From Ktedonobacter robiniae (GTDB taxonomy: Bacteria > Chloroflexota > Ktedonobacteria > Ktedonobacterales > Ktedonobacteraceae): a stretch of DNA of 64,000 nucleotides. The position numbers were made by a program, and so were the translations under genes. The notes beneath the pieces were generated by a model. That model saw only the letters and a program-made list of their open reading frames with translations, did no database searches and was not told the DNA's origin. The stretch's first letter is position 1; each line of letters opens with the position of its first letter. The stretch is taken from the NCBI RefSeq assembly GCF_016587375.1, contig NZ_BNJG01000001.1, forward strand, positions 3,230,001-3,294,000, given 5' to 3'. Positions 1 through 8,306 of this stretch are shown here, piece after piece.

Positions 1-150
1 CGTCTGCTGAGGGGAGGTAGACGACGACCGCGCGCCGATATTTGCCTGTAGGTGGACGAAGGGAATAAACAGGAAGGCGATTAGTGCCAGGAGCGCGCCC
101 CCGGCCGCGATGAGATATGAGCGATTCGCGGGTTGCGTTAAGTTTTGCAT
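1..150 (-). CDS. N-terminal fragment of a small membrane protein (cut by window edge)
   Basis: An open frame runs from an ATG at 150 leftwards off the window (50 codons visible), with an AAGAGG ribosome-binding site about 10 bases upstream. The visible part is a polar N-terminus followed by one hydrophobic segment (residues about 12-32, ending FIPFVHL) and a Ser/Thr-rich stretch. It resembles the start of the next gene on the same strand (both have NR..L..A.GAL.AL..FL..PFV), so the two look like tandem paralogues. No function is recognised. Being partial, length and domains cannot be judged. Confidence 0.6.
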   Translation of the reverse strand, partial: MQNLTQPANRSYLIAAGGALLALIAFLFIPFVHLQANIGARSSSTSPQQT

Positions 151-246
151 ATGATGATATACCTCTTCTTTAAGACAGCGCTACGTACCGTGTTCTCTGC
201 CATACAACCTTGCGGGACATGCGTTCTATGCCTCTATGCCAAGCTG

Positions 247-1095
247 CTAACGGTAGTCCGCCGGAGGCTGCTGCCCAGGATTTTGAGGGGAGGCATAGGG
301 ATTGGGTTGTGGCGCGGGTGGATAGTTATACCCACTGCCCGGTTGCTGAGGAGTGGAGGGTGGTTGTGGTGGATAGCTATACCCACTGCCCGGTTGCTGA
401 GGAGTGGAGGGCGTTTGTGGTGGATATGGATTGGCCTCTTGCGGAGGGTAAGCAGGAGGATAGCCAGGTTGTCCCTGGTAGGGATTGGGCGCTGAACCAG
501 GCTGGGGCGAGAGCGACTGAAGCAGTCTAGGATTGCGCTGCAAGATCTCTATACCTGCCCCAACAATAACGGCTAACATGCCTAGTAAAAAGAGCCAGGC
601 TCCAATGTTATAGGATGCGCTGCTATCGGTAATACTGGTCAGAAGGCTATTAACACTTGATGAAGAAGACGAACTATCGATGCTATTGAGTGCATTGAAG
701 ATCGAAGGATTACTCTTGATACTGGAACCAAGATTACTGACCACGATGAACTGAATAATGAGTGCCAGTACGCCCGCGCCCGCCAGCCCATAGAGACCCC
801 ACTGTGTCTGCGTCTCTACTGGTGTCTGCCCACCAAAGGGACGAGAGCGATAGATGAGCAAGCAGGAAACGATTAAAGCTCCCAGGGCTAGAATGGCACA
901 GAGCCAGATCGCGGCAGCTTGCTGACTGATAAATGTCGCGTTTAGGGGGAACGCGAAGGCCAGCGAGATGACTGACGCGTTAATGCGGATATTCCAGGTC
1001 ACAAACGGGAAGAGCAAGAATGAGAGCAACGCGATCAACGCGCCGATTGCGGAGACAAGAAAATAGCGATTTTTCCGCTCTTTGAGAGCATCCAT
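247..1095 (-). CDS. Membrane protein with Pro/Gln-rich C-terminal tail
   Basis: The 282-residue product has about four hydrophobic segments (roughly residues 12-32, 58-80, 97-118 and 163-185). A cytoplasmic-looking tail of about 90 residues follows, rich in Pro, Gln, Tyr and Gly. The tail contains a 17-residue repeat (PSTPQQPGSGY core) encoded by a tandem 51-bp DNA repeat. The start at 1095 has a GGAGGT site just upstream. It appears paralogous to the truncated gene at 1-150. Such four-helix proteins with Pro-rich tails are common in filamentous Chloroflexota, but no enzymatic motif is visible and no function is assigned. Confidence 0.75.
   Translation of the reverse strand: MDALKERKNRYFLVSAIGALIALLSFLLFPFVTWNIRINASVISLAFAFPLNATFISQQAAAIWLCAILALGALIVSCLLIYRSRPFGGQTPVETQTQWGLYGLAGAGVLALIIQFIVVSNLGSSIKSNPSIFNALNSIDSSSSSSSVNSLLTSITDSSASYNIGAWLFLLGMLAVIVGAGIEILQRNPRLLQSLSPQPGSAPNPYQGQPGYPPAYPPQEANPYPPQTPSTPQQPGSGYSYPPQPPSTPQQPGSGYNYPPAPQPNPYASPQNPGQQPPADYR
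321..422. repeat. Tandem 51-bp coding repeat (two copies)
   Basis: Copies at 321-371 and 372-422 differ at only a few positions. They encode the 17-residue repeat in the tail of the membrane protein on the minus strand. The period is a multiple of three, so copy-number changes would keep the frame. Confidence 0.85.
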
Positions 1096-1351
1096 GAATG
1101 CAAGACCTCCAAACTGTCAAATTCAATTGGCGTTGGATGATATTCTACAAAGGTTGTGTAGGGGAGATGTGGATGGAAAACATCTCCAGATGACGAGTTC
1201 TGCTTGGAAGCGCGTATCCTCCTTGATGGCGTTTGTTGGATAAGGATTTATGCTTTTGATGCAATAAATGCTTTATCGTTACGCTTCTCGATTATAACTT
1301 ACTAATAGGTAAATATCAATGAACTGCATCACTATTTGCAGGAAAGAGTAA

Positions 1352-1414
1352 ATGTGATGACAGTAGTGATGGCGGTCTGGCAGAGCCAGACCGCCATCAC
1401 TACTGTCATCACAT
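1352..1414. repeat. Long hairpin H1 (30-bp arms, 3-nt loop)
   Basis: Arms 1352-1381 and 1385-1414 are perfectly complementary around the loop AGA. The hairpin starts 3 bases after the cobA stop codon on the minus strand. No U-tract follows on the minus strand, so it is not a classical intrinsic terminator. It is the first member of a family of long hairpins found throughout the window. The rest of 1096-1351 holds no convincing gene. Confidence 0.85.
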
Positions 1415-1417
1415 CCC

Positions 1418-2218
1418 TTAAGAAGCGCGGGAGAGCAGGAGACCTTGAACGGAGGGGAGGGCGGTGATGGCGTGTAGCTCGTGAGCTAGAGAGACGACCT
1501 CGCCGATGATCGTGAGGGCTGGAGAGGTAATGTCCTGCTCAAGGGCCTGAAGGGCGATAGATTCCAGGGTGGCAACCAGGACGCGCTGACGCGAGGTCGT
1601 GCCCTCCTGGATGATGGCGGCGGGCGTCTGAGGATTCATCCCGGCCTCTAGCATCTGCTGGGTAAAGCGTGGCAGGGCACGTACTCCCATCAGGACCACG
1701 ATGGTGCCCCCTAGTTTTGCCAACGCCTCCCAGTCGATAGCAGGAGCTTCGTCTCCACCACGAGCTTCATGACCAGTCACAATGGTCAGGGAGGAGGCAT
1801 AGTCGCGATGCGTCACTGGAATGCCTGCCGCTGCTGGCACGGCGATGGCGGAGGTAATGCCGGGGATGACCTCAAAGGAGATACCGGCCTCTCGAAGTGC
1901 CAGGGCCTCCTCGCCGCCACGTCCAAAGACGTAAGGGTCACCCCCTTTGAGGCGTGCCACGACCTTGCCTTCGCGGGCGTACTTAATGAGCAATGCGTTG
2001 ATTTCATGCTGCTTGAGGGTGTGGTGCTGTGGCTGTTTCCCCACGAAGATGCGCAGGGCCGAGGGAGGGGCCTCTTCCAGGAGTTCAGGCGCGACCAGAC
2101 GATCGTACAGGATTACCTCCGCTGCGTGTAGACAGCGCAGACCTTTGACTGTAATCAACTCCGGGTCGCCTGGACCTGCCCCGATTAAGAAGACGTGACC
2201 GATGTCTGATTGGACCAT
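1418..2218 (-). CDS. cobA: Uroporphyrinogen-III C-methyltransferase
   Basis: This SAM-dependent enzyme methylates uroporphyrinogen III at C2 and C7 to give precorrin-2, the entry to siroheme. The 266-residue length is normal for the stand-alone enzyme. Family motifs are visible: VFLIGAGPGDPELIT near the N-terminus, LYDRLV, the LKGGDPYVFGRGGEE glycine motif near residue 90, and the PGITSA.AVPA.AGIPVTHR block. An AGGAGGG site precedes the ATG at 2218. It overlaps the end of the precorrin-2 dehydrogenase gene, and sulfite reductase lies further upstream in the same direction. Siroheme for that enzyme is therefore the likely purpose. Long hairpin H1 closes the operon. Confidence 0.93.
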   Translation of the reverse strand: MVQSDIGHVFLIGAGPGDPELITVKGLRCLHAAEVILYDRLVAPELLEEAPPSALRIFVGKQPQHHTLKQHEINALLIKYAREGKVVARLKGGDPYVFGRGGEEALALREAGISFEVIPGITSAIAVPAAAGIPVTHRDYASSLTIVTGHEARGGDEAPAIDWEALAKLGGTIVVLMGVRALPRFTQQMLEAGMNPQTPAAIIQEGTTSRQRVLVATLESIALQALEQDITSPALTIIGEVVSLAHELHAITALPSVQGLLLSRAS

Positions 2219-2916
2219 GCTTCGTTCCCTCCTTCTTGCAATGCCTGGAAGAGTGTCTCTATTGTCGTTGTGATGCCATATGGCTGGAGTAGCGCGACGG
2301 TATTGCTTAAGGCCTCGCTCTGTTCGCCCTTTTCCAGGTGCTGGAGAATAGGTGAGCCATAGAAGGCGCCAAAGAAGTCATCGCGCTGGTCATAGCTCAC
2401 GCCCTGTGCACGCAGGAGTGCGCGCGCCACGGTTGCCAGTTGCAGATAGAGCTCATAGGCTGAGGGAAAGAGCTTTTCCAGGTGCTGGCGGATGCGTTTA
2501 GAGAGACTTGGGCTGGCTCCCTCCGTCGAGACGCTAATGGTGAGTTGACCGCGTCGCAAGATCGAGGGGAGAATAAAGTTGCAGCGTGCGGGCACGTCCA
2601 CGATGTTGAGCAATTGCCCGTGTGCCGTGGCCTCCTGCCAGAGAGCTTCGATTAAGTCCTGGTCGTTTGTCGCCGCGACCACTACAAAGAAGCCTGCTAG
2701 GTCGCCTGCCTGGAAGTCTCTGGCCTGGAAGGTGACCTGAGTTGGATAGTGTTGGGCCAGGGCCTGCATTTCTGGGCAGATGTTTGCGCTGAGAATGGTG
2801 ACCTGGGCACCGCAGGCAAGAAGCGAGGTGGCTTTCTCCATCGCGATACGATCACCACCGATAACGAGGACTGGACGCTGGCGAACATTGAGCATAATGG
2901 GGTAGTAACCGGGCAT
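2185..2916 (-). CDS. Precorrin-2 dehydrogenase / sirohydrochlorin ferrochelatase (CysG N-terminal type)
   Basis: The product oxidises precorrin-2 with NAD+ to sirohydrochlorin and may also insert iron. It starts YYPIMLNVRQRPVLVIGGD, the Rossmann NAD-binding beginning of CysG/Met8, and continues with AT.D..LN..V..EA and a central PS...RG.L.ISVSTEGASPSLSKRIR block typical of the family. I prefer the ATG at 2916, which has AGGAGC upstream and begins at the conserved domain. An in-frame ATG at 3018 overlaps the sulfite reductase stop (TAATG) and would add 34 residues of non-conserved sequence. It sits between sir and cobA in one operon. Confidence 0.88.
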   Translation of the reverse strand: MPGYYPIMLNVRQRPVLVIGGDRIAMEKATSLLACGAQVTILSANICPEMQALAQHYPTQVTFQARDFQAGDLAGFFVVVAATNDQDLIEALWQEATAHGQLLNIVDVPARCNFILPSILRRGQLTISVSTEGASPSLSKRIRQHLEKLFPSAYELYLQLATVARALLRAQGVSYDQRDDFFGAFYGSPILQHLEKGEQSEALSNTVALLQPYGITTTIETLFQALQEGGNEAWSNQTSVTSS

Positions 2917-3017
2917 GAACGCTCCTGTGGTCAAAATAGGGTTACGACTGATTGCTAGCTCTCTCTCGCCCGGGGAGCGCCTTTGCGGCCGAGCGAGAAG
3001 GGATACGGTTGTTAGCA

Positions 3018-4778
3018 TTAACGCGGAAGCGAGGGCGAGGCCACGGAGGCCACGCGCTCACGTAGCTGCTCTACCCCGATGCGATGGCAGAAGTCACCAA
3101 AGCTTTCCTGAGGCTGGCGCTCCGCTTTCCAGAGCGAGAGCAGGGGCTTGAGTGTCTCCACGATCTTATCAGTGTGAATCGATGTAGCATAGAGTGTGTT
3201 GAGACGTGCATTGGGACGATCGCCACCGATATACACATTATAAAGGTTTTTTGAGCGGCCGACCAGTCCGATGTCACCCATATAGGGGCGCGCACAGCCA
3301 TTGGGGCAGCCCGTCATACGCACGCTGAGCGGCTCTCCATCCAAGCCAAGCTCGCGCAGGGGGACATCAAGCTGTTGCATGACGTCTGGTAGTGCTCGCT
3401 CGGCTTCAGCAAGCGCCAGGCCGCAGGTGGGCAGGGATGGGCACGCCATGGCGAAGCGATAGGAGCCTACCTTACTGGGATCGGTCTCGATCCCATATGA
3501 GCGCAACTGATCCTCCAGTGCCTCACGGTCCTCTGCCTGGATATCTGTCAGCAAGATGTTTTGCTGGCCCGTGAGCCGGACGCCTGGCTGGTAGCTGTTG
3601 ATAACGGCGCGCAAGCCGCTCTTGAGCTGGAGCTGCTCGATATCGCGAATACGTCCATTCTGGACATGCAGGCCCAGGAACCAGCGTCCATCGGCCTGCT
3701 GGTGCCAGCCCAGATGATCTTCAACGTCATGCAGGTGGACGGGGCTGGGTTCGCGAAGTGTGTAGCCCAGGCGATCCTCAACCTGTTGCTTAAACCAGGC
3801 GATGCCGCGCTCCTCAACGACGTATTTCATGCGCGCATGCTTGCGATTCTTGCGGTCACCATAGTCGCGCTGCACGGTGACAATCGTCTCGATGACTTTC
3901 AGGGCCTCCTCCGGCTTGATATCGCAGAGCGGGGTCGCCAGGCGAGGATAGGTCTCTGTCTTGCCATGAGTCATACCCATGCCGCCGCCGATGACCAGGG
4001 TAAAGCCGGCCAGGTCTTCGCCATCCAGGATCGCGATCAGGCCCACATCCTGGGTGTAGATGTCGACACAGTTGTCGCCGGGGAAGGCGACGGCTATCTT
4101 AAACTTGCGTGGCAGATAGGTCGGCCCATAGATGGGTTCTACTTCTTCAGGTGTAGTGGTAGGTGTCTCAATCTTCTCGCCATCGATCCAGATCTCGTGA
4201 TAGGCCTGGCTGCGCGGGGCCAGGTGCATCGCGATCTTGTGAGCGATCTCCTGCACCTGCGCCTGGGCGCGACTGCTTGTGGGAGCCGGGCAGGCCATAA
4301 CGTTGCGGTTAACATCGCCACAGGCCGCGAGGGTGCTCAGCAAAGCCTCATTGATGCTGGCGATGGCTGGCTTCAGGTCACCCTTGAGAATTCCATGCAA
4401 TTGCAGACCCTGGCGCGTTGTAATGCGGATCGTTCCATTGGCGTATTGATTCGATATATCATCGTGCGCCAGGTACTGTTCGGCTGTTATTGCGCCCCCT
4501 GGGATGCGTGTACGCACCATGAACTGATAGGCTTTCTCGGTGTGGGCTGCCTTGCGCTGCTGACGCGCGTCGCGATCCTCCTGCTGATAAATGCCATGAA
4601 ATTTGATAAGCTGAATCTGATCCTCGGAGAAGTGCGAGCTCTCGCTTGCCAGTTCCTCGGGGAGCTGACCCCGTAGATGCTGGCTCTCCAGCTTGATATG
4701 CTCGACTTTACTACCCTCACCTGGACCAAGATGCTTGAGATCGTTCGCCTGTATTTCATCCTCGTGGCCTATCGACAT
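3018..4778 (-). CDS. sir: Assimilatory sulfite reductase, siroheme/4Fe-4S hemoprotein
   Basis: The product reduces sulfite to sulfide with six electrons, probably from ferredoxin. It has the two ferredoxin-like half-domains of nitrite/sulfite reductases. The siroheme/4Fe-4S ligands appear as CPSLPTCGLA and TGCPNGCARPYMGDIG, the C-x5-C and C-x3-C pair. The second motif is closer to sulfite than nitrite reductases, and the siroheme genes downstream agree. The ATG at 4778 has GGAAGGGAAGAG before it. An upstream in-frame ATG at 4808 has no ribosome-binding site. The length of about 586 residues is normal. A promoter and an inverted repeat precede it. Confidence 0.9.
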   Translation of the reverse strand: MSIGHEDEIQANDLKHLGPGEGSKVEHIKLESQHLRGQLPEELASESSHFSEDQIQLIKFHGIYQQEDRDARQQRKAAHTEKAYQFMVRTRIPGGAITAEQYLAHDDISNQYANGTIRITTRQGLQLHGILKGDLKPAIASINEALLSTLAACGDVNRNVMACPAPTSSRAQAQVQEIAHKIAMHLAPRSQAYHEIWIDGEKIETPTTTPEEVEPIYGPTYLPRKFKIAVAFPGDNCVDIYTQDVGLIAILDGEDLAGFTLVIGGGMGMTHGKTETYPRLATPLCDIKPEEALKVIETIVTVQRDYGDRKNRKHARMKYVVEERGIAWFKQQVEDRLGYTLREPSPVHLHDVEDHLGWHQQADGRWFLGLHVQNGRIRDIEQLQLKSGLRAVINSYQPGVRLTGQQNILLTDIQAEDREALEDQLRSYGIETDPSKVGSYRFAMACPSLPTCGLALAEAERALPDVMQQLDVPLRELGLDGEPLSVRMTGCPNGCARPYMGDIGLVGRSKNLYNVYIGGDRPNARLNTLYATSIHTDKIVETLKPLLSLWKAERQPQESFGDFCHRIGVEQLRERVASVASPSLPR

Positions 4779-4831
4779 AGCTCTTCCCTTCCTGAAAGTG
4801 TCCAGCAACCAATAAATACCTGCTTCGCAAA

Positions 4832-4850
4832 GTTGATATATTAGATCAAC
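4832..4850. promoter_or_regulatory. Inverted repeat, candidate operator of the sulfite reductase operon
   Basis: GTTGAT-N7-ATCAAC lies about 20-35 bases downstream of the predicted transcription start and upstream of the sir start codon. This is a typical place for a repressor site or a leader structure. The regulator is unknown. Confidence 0.4.
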
Positions 4851-4873
4851 AAAATAGATTTAGTCTTGTTTAC

Positions 4874-4903
4874 ACTATAGGCTCTAACTATAGGTAATGT
4901 CAA
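4874..4903 (-). promoter_or_regulatory. Promoter of the sir operon
   Basis: On the minus strand TTGACA (4903-4898) and TATAGT (4879-4874) are separated by 18 bp. The -35 box touches the edge of long palindrome H2, so the end of hflX and the start of this operon are packed together. Confidence 0.6.
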
Positions 4904-4971
4904 GTGTAAGAAAACGAGTGCCGTACACAGCGTCCATGGACGCTGTGTACGGCACTCGTTTTCTTACACTT
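4902..4971. repeat. Long perfect palindrome H2 (35-bp arms, no loop)
   Basis: Bases 4902-4971 form an uninterrupted 70-bp palindrome centred on CCATGG. It begins 2 bases after the hflX stop codon. A T run (4970-4975) follows on the plus strand only, which is the wrong side for hflX. It may end hflX transcription, but at 35 bp per arm it is far longer than an ordinary terminator. Confidence 0.9.
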
Positions 4972-4973
4972 TT

Positions 4974-6329
4974 TTAGACGGTGGCGTGTTTGCGGGTGCG
5001 CGTGCTTGCCTGGGGCTTGCAGCGGAAGGCGAAGAAGGGGCTGCTATGATTTTCGGGCATATAGCCGCGAATATGCGTGCCCCCCTCTTCATACTCCTCG
5101 TACTCTATGGTGCCAAACTGGTGGAATTGTGCGACCAGGTCGCCCCGGTCGTACGGAATCAGCACGTCGAGTGACACAAACTGGCTGACCAGGGCCTGGC
5201 TGATGCAGCGCAACAGGTCGGAGATGCCAGTCCCTTTGAGGGCCGATACCTGTACCTGTGGTAGGGTAGCGGCAATGCCCTCCAGCGGGGGAAGGGTAGC
5301 GCCGGGCTCCAGGTTGTCGCTCTTGTTGAGCGCGATAACCATGGGCATGCCCCCGGCCCCAATCTCCTCCAGAACCTCCTCCACGGCCAGGATCTGGTGG
5401 TTGACATGTGGATGTGAGCTATCCACCACGTGGACCAGCAGGTCGGCGGCATTGACTTCTTCCAGGGTCGCGCGGAAGGCCGCGACCAGCGTGTGTGGCA
5501 GGCGCTGGACAAAACCCACGGTGTCGGTCAGAAGGAACTCCTGTCCGCCCTCGATGCGTGCGCGGCGCGTGGTTGGATCCAGCGTGGCAAAGAGTTTATC
5601 CTCGGCGAGCTTCTGCGCCCCAGAGAGACGGTTGAGCAGCGTTGACTTGCCTGCGTTAGTGTAGCCGACGAGGGCCACGACGGGCGCGCCTGCATACTTA
5701 CGACGATCCCGGTGAAGCTGGCGCTGTGAGCGTACCAGCTCAAGCTCTTCCTCAAGCTGCTCCTTCTGGCGGCGCAGCAAGCGGCGGTCGACCTCAATCT
5801 GTTTCTCACCTTCACCGCGTTGCTGTGTGCCACCGCGCTGGCGGGAGAGGTGGGACCACTGGCGAGCCAGGCGCGGCAGATCATACTCAATCTGGGCCAG
5901 CTCAACCTGTAGACGGCCCTCACGTGTCTGGGCGCGCTGGCCGAAGATGATCAGAATGAGGGCGGTGCGGTCGAGTACCTGAACCTCCAGCTTGCGCTCC
6001 AGGTTGCGGTGCTGCACAGGTTTGAGTTCCAGGTCAAAGATGACGGCATCGCAGTCGTGGAACTTGACAAGTTCCGCGATCTCATCCACCTTTCCTGAGC
6101 CCACAACGGTGCCTGGATGTGGATGGGGGAGACGCTGTACGGCGCGGTCAACGCAGTTGACACCCGCGGTCTGCGCGAGCTGCTCCAGCTCATCTAATGA
6201 CTCCTCGACGGGCCAATCATTCTCTGGCGTGTCCACACTCACCAGGATCGCGCGCCTGGGGGCTTCCGCTAGCAGCCCTGACATATGTTTCTCTTCGTAT
6301 ACGTTGGCATTATTATATTCTTCGGGCAT
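4974..6329 (-). CDS. hflX: GTPase HflX
   Basis: HflX is a ribosome-associated GTPase that splits stalled or heat-damaged 70S ribosomes. The HflX N-terminal domain (ELEQLAQTAG, PHP.T.VGSGKVDE) is followed by a coiled-coil linker with the conserved R.QLE.. and arginine-rich helix. The G domain comes next: G1 GYTNAGKST, G3 DTVGF, G4 NKSD. The ATG at 6329 has AGAAGGAG 5-7 bases upstream, so the longer frame to 6404 is unlikely. The length of 451 residues is slightly above the usual 400-430. Palindrome H2 follows the stop at once. Confidence 0.93.
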   Translation of the reverse strand: MPEEYNNANVYEEKHMSGLLAEAPRRAILVSVDTPENDWPVEESLDELEQLAQTAGVNCVDRAVQRLPHPHPGTVVGSGKVDEIAELVKFHDCDAVIFDLELKPVQHRNLERKLEVQVLDRTALILIIFGQRAQTREGRLQVELAQIEYDLPRLARQWSHLSRQRGGTQQRGEGEKQIEVDRRLLRRQKEQLEEELELVRSQRQLHRDRRKYAGAPVVALVGYTNAGKSTLLNRLSGAQKLAEDKLFATLDPTTRRARIEGGQEFLLTDTVGFVQRLPHTLVAAFRATLEEVNAADLLVHVVDSSHPHVNHQILAVEEVLEEIGAGGMPMVIALNKSDNLEPGATLPPLEGIAATLPQVQVSALKGTGISDLLRCISQALVSQFVSLDVLIPYDRGDLVAQFHQFGTIEYEEYEEGGTHIRGYMPENHSSPFFAFRCKPQASTRTRKHATV

Positions 6330-6836
6330 CGTTGCTCCTTCTCTTCTGCTCTCTACCTTGTTGTTTGTTGTGAAATTTTCTTTGCGCTTTGGCGTGTCAA
6401 GCAAGCGTTATATTCCTCTGTGAATGGGCGAAACGCCGGTATAGTTGTGTCAAGTGTGGGGATGCCTTGTATGCGCTGGCGATCCAGGCAATAGATGCCA
6501 TGAGGAGCGACAGGGCCAGGGTAGGATGGAGGAAAGAAGGTGGCTTTGTAGAGAGACAAAGGGAAAGCGAAAGAAAGAAATGGATCAGGTCTCTTGCGTT
6601 CGTTCGCGACAAAGCCTTCTTTACCATCTACCAATATGTGTCTTAGCGCTCGTTTACTGTTACCAGTAATCGGCAAAAAAGATGCCCTGTTAAAAAGCCA
6701 GGTCAGCATCCCACGTGGTAGATAAGGTTTAGATGAAGGCGTTTATCACTATTAAGCACTCTCCTGATGTGTGTTGATATCTATCATTTATACCTGAAAT
6801 GGCGGGAAAAGTCAAGTGTTACAAGGGAGCAGTTTT
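6330..6836. other. Intergenic region, no gene seen
   Basis: About 500 bases between the hflX start and the P450 3' hairpin. Several short open frames exist on both strands, but none has a good ribosome-binding site together with a recognisable protein. It presumably holds the hflX promoter. Confidence 0.4.
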
Positions 6837-6891
6837 TATATGGTGAGGTACAGTTGACAGCCTGCGACCGTCAACTGTACCTCACCATATA
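6837..6891. repeat. Long hairpin H3 (22-bp arms)
   Basis: Arms 6837-6858 and 6870-6891 are perfect, around an 11-nt loop containing CCTGCG. It lies 15 bases after the P450 stop on the minus strand. The reverse complement of the loop contains CGCAGG, the core shared with other family members and with the satellite motif. Confidence 0.85.
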
Positions 6892-6906
6892 CTCCAAAAA
6901 GTTTTT

Positions 6907-8139
6907 TCATGCCAGGACAATGGGAAGTTTACCCAGGCCGCGGAAGACGATGCCTGAAAACCACTGGACTGCTTGCTCATCGGTGATCTTGGCCTGGCTC
7001 AGGCGGCGCGCCAGGGAGGCAAAGGCGATCTCGGCCTCCAGGCGGGCCAGGGGCGCTCCCAGGCAATAGTGAATGCCCTGACCAAAGGCCAGGTGATGGT
7101 TCTCTTTACGGTCCAGGTGAAGGCCATCGGGATCGTAGAATTGTTCAGGATCATGGCTGGCCGCTCCGAGGCACATAATGACGTTCTGCCCGGCGGCGAT
7201 GTGCTTGTCGCCGATCTGCATATCAGCGGTGGCGACGCGCGAGGTGGCCTGGACCGGGCCATCATAGCGCAGGAGTTCCATAATGGCCAGGGAAGCCTGC
7301 TCTGGGTGCTCTTTGAGCCAGGCGAACTGCTCCGGGTGACGCGCCAGGGCGAGAAAGCCATTGCCGATCAGGTGGGTGGTTGTGCCGTGTCCCGCGGCCA
7401 GCAGTAGTACACAGTTGCCCAGCAGTTCATCTTCACTCAGCTTATCCTGTCCCTCATGCGCGTTGATGAGCGCCTGGAGCAGATCTTCGCGAGGAGCCTG
7501 AGCACGTTGGGCGATCAGATGGCGAAAATATTGAATGAACTCGTTGACGCCATAGAGGCCGCGAATAGCATCATCGGCGGAGATGTCTGTGGCTTCAAGA
7601 AGTGCCCCAAAGTCGCCTGACCAGATAATAAAGCGCTCACGATCTTCGGGTGGGACCCCAAGCAGTTCGGCGATGACGATGGCGGGTAGGGGATAGGCGA
7701 AATGCTCGATTAAGTCGATATGGCCCCCAGTCTGCATCGTGTCTAAGAGTTGATCCACAAGCTGTTGAATATGTGGGCGGATGGCTTCAACGACGCGCGG
7801 CGTAAAGGCCTTGGAGACCAGCCCGCGCAGGCGTGTATGGTCGGGGGGATCCAGGAAGAGCATCTGGCGTGTGAGTGCACGTATGGGTGGCTCAATCGCC
7901 TGCTGAAACTCAGCAGGGAATCCGCTGGTATCAAAGGCGAAGCGAGCGGCGGTGAAGTGTGGATCGCGTAACGCGCTCAAGACGTCTTTATAGCGCGTCA
8001 AGACCCAGCTATGGGCCGCTTCATCCCAATACACGGGATCGTGTTCGCGTAACTGATGATAGAGTGGATAGGGGTTCTCCTGGTAACGTGTTTGCATGAC
8101 CTCCACCAGGCTGAGGCTACTTGCGTTTTGAGATGACAC
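6907..8139 (-). CDS. Cytochrome P450 (soluble bacterial class)
   Basis: This is a 410-residue haem-thiolate monooxygenase. Visible motifs are the I-helix AGHGTTTH (oxygen-activating Thr), the K-helix ELLRYDGP with the ExxR pair, and the haem loop FGQGIHYCLGAPLAR with the cysteine ligand. The LDPPDHTRLRGLVSKAFTPR block is typical of CYP107/CYP105-like bacterial enzymes. No ferredoxin or reductase gene is adjacent, so redox partners must be encoded elsewhere. The substrate cannot be told. It stands alone, with hairpin H3 at its 3' end. Confidence 0.93.
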   Translation of the reverse strand: MSSQNASSLSLVEVMQTRYQENPYPLYHQLREHDPVYWDEAAHSWVLTRYKDVLSALRDPHFTAARFAFDTSGFPAEFQQAIEPPIRALTRQMLFLDPPDHTRLRGLVSKAFTPRVVEAIRPHIQQLVDQLLDTMQTGGHIDLIEHFAYPLPAIVIAELLGVPPEDRERFIIWSGDFGALLEATDISADDAIRGLYGVNEFIQYFRHLIAQRAQAPREDLLQALINAHEGQDKLSEDELLGNCVLLLAAGHGTTTHLIGNGFLALARHPEQFAWLKEHPEQASLAIMELLRYDGPVQATSRVATADMQIGDKHIAAGQNVIMCLGAASHDPEQFYDPDGLHLDRKENHHLAFGQGIHYCLGAPLARLEAEIAFASLARRLSQAKITDEQAVQWFSGIVFRGLGKLPIVLA

Positions 8140-8238
8140 CGTCTCTTCCTTCCTTTCGCAGATATCCAGTCTGTCAATTGTCGCTTGGGTGTCTTATCTC
8201 TTATACGCGCCTGGTAAATCACAGTTGCAGTCTTTTTC

Positions 8239-8300
8239 TGGGATAAGTGATGTGCTGCCCTGTGGCCGCAGGCCGTCAGGGCAGCACATCACTTATCCCA
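8239..8300. repeat. Long hairpin H4 (24-bp arms)
   Basis: Arms 8239-8262 and 8277-8300 are perfect. The 14-nt loop itself contains GGCC-GCA-GGCC, a small hairpin with the GCA triloop seen in the satellite motif. It starts 6 bases after the ABC-F stop codon on the minus strand. Confidence 0.85.
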
Positions 8301-8306
8301 ATAGAA

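Noticed and set aside
321..422. CRISPR-like tandem repeat
   Set aside because: There are two adjacent 51-bp copies without spacers inside a coding region, encoding a peptide repeat. No CRISPR array or cas gene was seen anywhere in the window.
3561..4676. Long plus-strand ORF opposite sir
   Set aside because: It is an antisense shadow of a conserved gene with third-position GC bias; the sulfite reductase motifs are on the minus strand.
3018..4778. Ferredoxin-nitrite reductase
   Set aside because: The TGCPNGCARPYMGDIG motif and siroheme genes fit sulfite reductase better, and no nitrate genes are near.
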